A DNA stretch of 11,650 nucleotides from Armatimonadota bacterium. GTDB taxonomy: Bacteria; Armatimonadota; HRBIN16. The notes beneath the pieces are model-generated. The model did no database searches, was not told where the DNA came from, and saw only the letters and a list, made by a program, of their open reading frames with translations. Every line of letters begins with the position of its first letter. Position 1 is the first letter of the stretch. The stretch lies in the NCBI GenBank assembly GCA_028275265.1, contig JAPWUZ010000056.1, positions 1 to 11,650 of the forward strand. The letters are read 5' to 3'. Of this stretch, positions 7,321 through 11,650 are shown one piece after another. A program made the translations under genes and the position numbers.

Positions 7321-7366
7321 CCACATATGCCTCCTTTCCACACTTGTATTGGTTATGTCTATCCGA

Positions 7367-8167
7367 TTATCCTGCTTCAGATTGCAGGTGGGGGATCAGG
7401 CGACGCGACAACCACCGTGCGGCTACATCGAAGCAGTAGCCCAGACCGCCGATAACCAGTATCACCGCCATCATCTCGCTGTAGGCGAGTCGGTCGCGCG
7501 TGTCTAGGATGTAATAACCCAAACCTGCGCTGACCCCCAGCATCTCCGCGGGTACCAGCACAATCCATGCGATGCCCACCGCCAGCCGAAAGCCGGTCAA
7601 TACATGCGTCAGTACGGCGGGCAGATACACCAAACGCAGCAGTTCCCAGCGGCGCGCGCCCATACTGCGAACCGCCAGTATCCACTGCCTGTCGATGTGC
7701 GAGATGCCTGCCCGTGTGTTCAGCATGATGGGAAACACCGTGGCGATGCCTATCAGGAAGTACACCGGCGCGTCGCCCACGCCGAACACCATGATGGCGA
7801 TGGGCATCCAAGCCAGTGGCGAAATCATGCGCACCAGCTGGAGCACGATGGTTGTGGCGCGTTCCAGCCAGCCCACCGTGCCCAGCAACACGCCGAGCGG
7901 CACCCCGACTGCGCTTCCAATCGCCAGCCCGAGTATCACGCGCTTCAGGCTAACTGCGATATGTGGCGTCAACGCGCCAGTGCTAAGCAGTTCCCACAGG
8001 CTACGCAGAGTGGGCAGGGGGGCAAACGATGCCAGCACGCTTTCCGCCCCGCGCGATAGGCTCCACACCTGCCACCCCATCAGCAACACGCCAATCCCAA
8101 CCAGCGGGAGTAGCTTCTGATGCCATCGAGCAGACGGCAGAGCGGCGGAATGCATCGCAGTGGTCAC
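7367..8167 (-). CDS. NitT/TauT-family ABC transporter permease (SsuC/TauC-like)
   Basis: This 266-residue inner-membrane protein has about six hydrophobic segments (near 18-36, 72-98, 104-126, 131-150, 192-214 and 231-250). The cytoplasmic EAA-type loop, which docks on the ATPase, is visible at about 165-200 as AVRSMGARRWELLRLVYLPA followed by VLTGFRLAVGIAW. The G in the middle, the LP after it and the GFRLAxGIAW segment are characteristic of SsuC/TauC/NrtB permeases for sulfonates, taurine, nitrate or similar small anions. The start is GTG at 8167, which overlaps the binding-protein stop by four bases (GTGA), with GGAGG about 10 bases upstream. An ATG at 8155 is an alternative. The overlap implies translational coupling. 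Confidence 0.93.
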   Translation of the reverse strand: MTTAMHSAALPSARWHQKLLPLVGIGVLLMGWQVWSLSRGAESVLASFAPLPTLRSLWELLSTGALTPHIAVSLKRVILGLAIGSAVGVPLGVLLGTVGWLERATTIVLQLVRMISPLAWMPIAIMVFGVGDAPVYFLIGIATVFPIMLNTRAGISHIDRQWILAVRSMGARRWELLRLVYLPAVLTHVLTGFRLAVGIAWIVLVPAEMLGVSAGLGYYILDTRDRLAYSEMMAVILVIGGLGYCFDVAARWLSRRLIPHLQSEAG

Positions 8168-9324
8168 GGTTCGAACGCCTCCGTTCGGCTGAGTTGCTTG
8201 GGCAACCCGAAAACGGATGTCCCGCCCACGGCGGTAATAGCCTTGCGCACGAAACGGTCATCGACTAAATCCCGCGCCACTTGCTCGGGCTTTAGCGTGC
8301 GCAGGAAGTCGCGGTTGCCCTCCACCTGCGTGCGCTGCAACAGGCGTACCAGCAAAGCGGTATACGAAGGGAAGGGATAGGGCTGAAAGTCGATGCGCGG
8401 CACCCGCCACGCTTTGTGTCGGATGGCACCTTCGTGCTGGTAGAAAACGGGGTCGTATTGCACCAGCACACGCAGCAACACCGCTTGCGGGTGGGGCGTG
8501 TATTTGCCTGCCTCTCGCGACAGCAGACGTGCAGTCTCTATCCGATTCTGGCGGATCCACTGCTGCGCTTTCACGACGGCGTTCACCACCGCCTGCGTCC
8601 AGTCGGGTCGCTGTTGCAGGTCGTCCTCGTGCATCAACACGACACAACAGGCATGGTCGCGCCACACATCCCCAGATAGCCGCAGCACCCGCCCGACGCG
8701 GTTGGTTTCCGCCGCGGCGTTAAAGGGTTCTGCCACGATATAGCCAGCGATGGAGCGGTTCGCCAGCGCAGAGACCATTTCAGGGGGCGGCATCACCACC
8801 AGTCCCACTTCGTTCTCGCGCAGCCTTTTCCCCTGCGGACGCAGCACCGGCTGGAGCCCCTCTCGGCGCAACAGCTCCTGGAGTATCACGTTGTGGATGG
8901 AGTAGTAGAACGGAATGGCTACCTGCTGTCCACCCAGTTGCTGCAGGGAGCGAATCTGCGGCTGCACCGTAATGGCGGAGCCGTTGGTGTGGTTCCATGC
9001 CACCACCTTCGCTGGGAACCGATTCCCGTAACGCAACAAGATAGCCGTAGGCATCAGGATATGCACCATGTTCACCTGCCGAGCCACGAAGGCTTCCACC
9101 AGGTTCGGCCAAGCGCGGAACAGGCGTGGTTGCTCCGCGGTAAGCCCTTCCGCCTCGAACATTTTGCGCGCATGGGCGACTAGCAGCGGCGCGGCGTCGG
9201 TAATCGGCAGGTAGCCGATACGCACGGGCTGTTCCTTGCCGCGCTGCGACGCCGATGGTGTCTGCGCCAGCAACGTCCCCAGCGCCGCCAACGAGAGAGC
9301 CTGACAACAGTTCAGATGACCCAA
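8164..9324 (-). CDS. NrtA-like periplasmic substrate-binding protein of an ABC transporter
   Basis: This encodes 386 residues. After a short signal-like N-terminus (hydrophobic ALSLAALGTLLA, then TPSAS), the mature domain opens with VRIGYLPITDAAPLLVAHAR, the first strand and helix typical of nitrate/sulfonate/bicarbonate binding proteins. AWNHTNGSAITV (109-120), PFYYSIHNVILQELLRREG (138-156), VVMPPPEMV (176-184) and GYIVAEPFNAAAE (194-206) match the NrtA/CmpA layout, including the MPPPEM and GEPWN-like positions. HACCVV (224-229) is a notable Cys pair. The ligand is unknown; nitrate, bicarbonate, a sulfonate or another small anion are all possible. The start is TTG at 9324, supported by AAAGGAGG seven bases upstream and by the absence of an earlier start in frame. 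It overlaps the ATPase gene by 13 bases. The n-region has no Lys or Arg, so the signal peptide is weak. Confidence 0.88.
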   Translation of the reverse strand: MGHLNCCQALSLAALGTLLAQTPSASQRGKEQPVRIGYLPITDAAPLLVAHARKMFEAEGLTAEQPRLFRAWPNLVEAFVARQVNMVHILMPTAILLRYGNRFPAKVVAWNHTNGSAITVQPQIRSLQQLGGQQVAIPFYYSIHNVILQELLRREGLQPVLRPQGKRLRENEVGLVVMPPPEMVSALANRSIAGYIVAEPFNAAAETNRVGRVLRLSGDVWRDHACCVVLMHEDDLQQRPDWTQAVVNAVVKAQQWIRQNRIETARLLSREAGKYTPHPQAVLLRVLVQYDPVFYQHEGAIRHKAWRVPRIDFQPYPFPSYTALLVRLLQRTQVEGNRDFLRTLKPEQVARDLVDDRFVRKAITAVGGTSVFGLPKQLSRTEAFEP

Positions 9325-10121
9325 TCCGCAACCTCCTTTGCTTCCTCACGAATTGTGCTGTGTTTGGCAAGGTGTTCTAAGACAGTGGCATGAAGATGTA
9401 TCATCTGGGGGTCTCGATACTGCCTGGGATGCGGCACGGGGATGTGCCACTGCTGTTCAATGCGTCCGGGGCTTGCGCTCATGAGCAGCACCCTATCCGC
9501 CAAAAACAGAGCCTCGTCAATGTCGTGGGTGACCAGCAAACAAGTGGTGTTCTGCCCATGTACCAGCTGCAGCAGGGTGCATTGCAGATAGTGGCGGGTG
9601 TGTGCATCCAGCGCAGCGAAAGGTTCATCGAGCAGCAACAACGCAGGGTTCCGCACCAACGCCCGCGCCAGCGCTACCCGTTGCGCCATGCCCCCGCTCA
9701 GCTGATGGGGATAGTGGCGTGCGAACGCCTCCAGCCCCACGGCACACAATACGCTTTGCACCCTGCGGCGTAACACTGCAGACGGCAACTGCTCGTGTCG
9801 CAGTTGTAGCCCCAACGCAACGTTCGACCACACGTTGCGCCAGGGTAGCAGGCAGGGGTCTTGAAAAACGACCGCCACATCGGGGTGTGGCTCGCGCAGC
9901 GGGTTTCCGTTGAGAAGCACTTCCCCCGCGTCTGCGGACTGCAGCCCCGCGATTGTCGCCAGCAGCGACGATTTACCGCAACCGCTGGGACCCAGCAGGC
10001 ACACAATTTCCCCCTGACGCACTTCGAAAGAGATATGCTCGAACGCCACTACCGTCGCGTCGCGCGTGCGGTACAGTTTCGTTAAGTCGGCGACCCGCAG
10101 CAGGGGCTGGGCGTTGCTCAT
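9312..10121 (-). CDS. ABC transporter ATP-binding protein, NitT/TauT (SsuB/TauB) type
   Basis: This 269-residue cytoplasmic ATPase energises the permease encoded two genes downstream. All nucleotide-binding motifs are intact: Walker A GPSGCGKS (44-51), Q-loop VFQDPCLLPWRNV (85-97), signature LSGGMAQR (141-148), Walker B LLLLDEP (161-167) with D-loop AALD (169-172), and switch His199 in VTHDIDEA. The LLPWRNV segment after the Q-loop is typical of the nitrate/sulfonate/taurine subfamily. The ATG overlaps the stop of the upstream flavoprotein gene by four bases (ATGA), and AAGGAG lies about 11 bases upstream. The roughly 50-residue tail after position 220 is ordinary for the family and has no extra domain. 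Confidence 0.95.
   Translation of the reverse strand: MSNAQPLLRVADLTKLYRTRDATVVAFEHISFEVRQGEIVCLLGPSGCGKSSLLATIAGLQSADAGEVLLNGNPLREPHPDVAVVFQDPCLLPWRNVWSNVALGLQLRHEQLPSAVLRRRVQSVLCAVGLEAFARHYPHQLSGGMAQRVALARALVRNPALLLLDEPFAALDAHTRHYLQCTLLQLVHGQNTTCLLVTHDIDEALFLADRVLLMSASPGRIEQQWHIPVPHPRQYRDPQMIHLHATVLEHLAKHSTIREEAKEVADWVI
9332..9339 (-). promoter_or_regulatory. Ribosome binding site for the TTG start of the binding protein
   Basis: AAAGGAGG on the minus strand lies seven bases before TTG 9324 and inside the end of the ATPase gene. This near-perfect Shine-Dalgarno sequence is the main reason to accept the rare TTG start. It suggests independent initiation, perhaps allowing more binding protein than ATPase. 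Confidence 0.8.
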
Positions 10122-11185
10122 CGCGCTGCAGGCTCCTTCTGGGAATGTTTGAGTTGCAGCGCCAGCTGGGTTGTGCTTGGCGTCAGCACGGGCAGGAAGG
10201 TTACCTCGCGCCAGCGTCGCGCGGTGCCGCTGTCGCGGAAGTACGCCGCACCACCTGCCGCTTCCAGTTCAATCTGCGCTGCCTTCACAGCCAAATCCAC
10301 CCACTGGATGCGGGTTTGGAACAGCCGACGCAGGTCAGACTGTCCGTATCGTCTTTGCTGGGCAAGCCGTTGTGTGCGCCGTTGTAGCCGGTGCCACTGT
10401 CGGCAGGCGGTCTCCACCCGCTGTTCCAGAATCGCCTTCGCACCCTGCATTTTCGCCGATGCTTCCTGCAATGCCCGCTGCGCTATCCCCATCGGCAGCC
10501 CGCACTGTAACAGCAGAAAGCCTGGACGAACCCTTTGCAGGAAAGCAGGCGCATCATCGCTCAGCAGCCATCGATAGGGCAGCCGCACGGAACGCAGCGT
10601 CAACGACGCGGTCTCGGAGCTCTGCAAGCCCAGCAGCTGAAACGTCTCACTGCGTTCGACCCCCTGTGCCTCCGCGGGCACCGCCGCCACTATTGCCTGA
10701 TGCTCGTCCACCTGCGCTGCCACCGCTACCACAAAACGACTGACCTGCAAATTCGACGCCCACGGGAGATGACCGTCCAGCTGAATCTCCTCTTCATGCA
10801 ACACCGCTCGCGTGCGCAGTGGCTCCAGACCGCCGAGATACTTCATAGCGTTGGATAGGCCCGTTGCGCCCGCGCGGCGAGCATCCAGTATCTCAGGCAA
10901 TAAGGTGTCACGCAGGTCGATGTTGGGCGTGTGCAGCAGGTACTCGATAAACACCCGCTGGCACCAAAACAGAAACGCCGTGGTGAGACACTCTGCGGAG
11001 ACCTCGGCGATGGCTTGCACCGCTTCCCACAAGGTGTCGCCCTCGCCACCCATTTCTCGGGGCACGCCGTGATGTAGGTAGCGGTGCTCCGCCAGTAACT
11101 GCAAGGCGCGGCGTGCATCTCCCTGCCCTTCGTTCATCGCGAGCGCGGATGCTGCCAGTTGCTCGCGTATCGTCTGTGCTGCCAC
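10118..11185 (-). CDS. Acyl-CoA-dehydrogenase-fold flavoprotein, divergent
   Basis: This encodes 355 residues, somewhat short for a family of about 380-400. The N-terminal helical domain (about 1-100) includes HGVPREMGGEGDTLWEAVQA, matching the conserved 'P-x-x-x-GG-x-G' segment. The middle beta-domain follows with ATGLSNAMKYLGG and LDGHLPWASN. The C-terminal helical bundle ends with ELEAAGGAAYFRDSGTARRW then REVTFLPVLTPSTTQLALQL. These order as in acyl-CoA dehydrogenases and their monooxygenase relatives (DszC, SfnB). Where medium-chain enzymes have the catalytic 'Y-E-G-T', this protein reads V-L-T-P-S-T, so the classical base Glu seems absent. An oxidative step on the imported substrate, for example organosulfur cleavage, is inference from the transporter context. 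The GTG at 11185 is preferred over ATG 11200 because AGGAGG lies six bases upstream of the GTG and none serves the ATG. Confidence 0.8.
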   Translation of the reverse strand: MAAQTIREQLAASALAMNEGQGDARRALQLLAEHRYLHHGVPREMGGEGDTLWEAVQAIAEVSAECLTTAFLFWCQRVFIEYLLHTPNIDLRDTLLPEILDARRAGATGLSNAMKYLGGLEPLRTRAVLHEEEIQLDGHLPWASNLQVSRFVVAVAAQVDEHQAIVAAVPAEAQGVERSETFQLLGLQSSETASLTLRSVRLPYRWLLSDDAPAFLQRVRPGFLLLQCGLPMGIAQRALQEASAKMQGAKAILEQRVETACRQWHRLQRRTQRLAQQRRYGQSDLRRLFQTRIQWVDLAVKAAQIELEAAGGAAYFRDSGTARRWREVTFLPVLTPSTTQLALQLKHSQKEPAAR

Positions 11186-11191
11186 GCTATG

Positions 11192-11197
11192 CCTCCT
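11192..11197 (-). promoter_or_regulatory. Ribosome binding site of the flavoprotein gene, touching the upstream stop codon
   Basis: AGGAGG on the minus strand starts on the last base of the TGA that ends the DUF4242 gene, and lies six bases before GTG 11185. It would sit inside the coding sequence if the ATG at 11200 were the start, so it decides the start in favour of GTG. Confidence 0.7.
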
Positions 11198-11650
11198 CAT
11201 CGCACGTTCTGGATGGTGGTCAGGTGGTCTACAGGCGCACCGACTACCTCGCGTGCCTTCAGCACCGTTTGCTCGTCGGGGCTGTCGTACAGGCACAGGC
11301 ACTTGCTCATGTCCTCGCAGACGTAGGTGCGCTCGAACTTCACCTCAGGAACCTGAGCATACAGCGGCGACTTTTCCGCCTTGCGCTTCAGGTAAGCCTC
11401 CATCGTTAACCCCGCGGGCAGGTTCCACTCCACGAGGTAGTTCGCGCGGGCTTTGCGCTGGCGTACGGTCTCCAAATCCTGCCCGACCAGGCGCACCTGC
11501 TTCACCAGCTCTGCCTGCAAGCCGCTGTGGGCAAACGCCTCGCGTGCTGCCCGTTCATCTGCCGCCAGCAACACCACATACAGGCGGTTGTCCTGTGCGC
11601 TCGCCTGGGCTTCCAGCAGCTCGGCGCGCGTTTCCACCGCCTGAAGCCGC
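11197..11650 (-). CDS. Tandem DUF4242 (SCO4226-like) protein, 5' end outside the window
   Basis: The frame is open to the window edge. The first in-frame start inside is GTG 11637, but codons for R-L-Q-A precede it without a stop, so the gene probably begins upstream. Counting from that GTG, residues 67-146 form a DUF4242 domain: YLVEWNLPAGLTMEAYLKRK, then FERTYVCEDMSKCLCLYDSP and VVGAPVDHLTTIQNV. Residues 18-51 (RLYVVLLAADERAAREAF through VKQVRLV) align without gaps to 112-145 of that domain, so they look like the C-terminal half of an earlier copy. DUF4242 is a small ferredoxin-like fold whose Streptomyces member SCO4226 binds nickel; I infer neither metal nor activity here. Its stop is next to the ribosome binding site of the flavoprotein gene, so it is likely in the same operon. 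Confidence 0.75.
   Translation of the reverse strand, partial: RLQAVETRAELLEAQASAQDNRLYVVLLAADERAAREAFAHSGLQAELVKQVRLVGQDLETVRQRKARANYLVEWNLPAGLTMEAYLKRKAEKSPLYAQVPEVKFERTYVCEDMSKCLCLYDSPDEQTVLKAREVVGAPVDHLTTIQNVR

Noticed and set aside
7327..7366. Separate promoter for the porin gene
   Set aside because: The short gap holds only the ribosome binding site and AT-rich bases; I see no -35/-10 pair with proper spacing.
1..11650. CRISPR arrays, insertion sequences, tRNA or rRNA genes
   Set aside because: No regularly spaced repeats, transposase-like translations, terminal inverted repeats or recognisable structural RNA sequences were seen.

Overview
The window reads as part of a moderately GC-rich bacterial chromosome. 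All ten protein-coding genes I can support lie on the minus strand, so transcription runs from high to low coordinates. A C-terminal-Phe outer-membrane porin with a signal peptide points to a diderm (Gram-negative-type) cell. The S-adenosylhomocysteine hydrolase is of the short-tailed type often seen in thermophiles and deep-branching bacteria. An environmental phylum such as Armatimonadota or Acidobacteriota would fit, but this is an impression, not a determination. There are no rRNA or tRNA genes, transposases or CRISPR arrays, and no gene-free stretch longer than about 210 bases.

Region A (right, about 11650 to 5859) looks like one transcription unit. In order of transcription it holds: a DUF4242 protein cut by the window edge that appears to carry two tandem domains; an acyl-CoA-dehydrogenase-fold flavoprotein without the usual catalytic Glu; an ABC ATPase; a NrtA-like periplasmic binding protein; a SsuC/TauC-type permease; and an alginate_exp-type outer-membrane porin. 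Adjacent genes overlap by 4 to 13 bases up to the permease, and only about 46 bases separate the permease from the porin. A 9-bp GC-rich hairpin follows the porin. Together the products form a route for a small, probably anionic solute across both membranes. An attached flavin enzyme could process the substrate, and organosulfur scavenging is a reasonable first guess.

Region B (left, about 5785 to 1) begins with a clear sigma-70-type promoter (TTTACA, 18 bp, TATAAT), whose -35 element has three tandem GAACNN hexamers just upstream. It then encodes a sugar-nucleotidyltransferase with a left-handed beta-helix tail, a DegT-type PLP sugar aminotransferase, a second nucleotidyltransferase of the same architecture, S-adenosylhomocysteine hydrolase (ahcY), an (alpha/alpha)6-barrel glycosidase-like protein, and the first 35 codons of what looks like rsmG. 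The first three genes suggest activation and amination of a sugar for a surface glycan. ahcY and rsmG belong to methylation housekeeping, so this unit mixes cell-surface and housekeeping functions.

The best candidates for something undescribed are the porin/ABC/flavoprotein/DUF4242 operon, and within it the apparent loss of the acyl-CoA dehydrogenase catalytic residue and the DUF4242 duplication.
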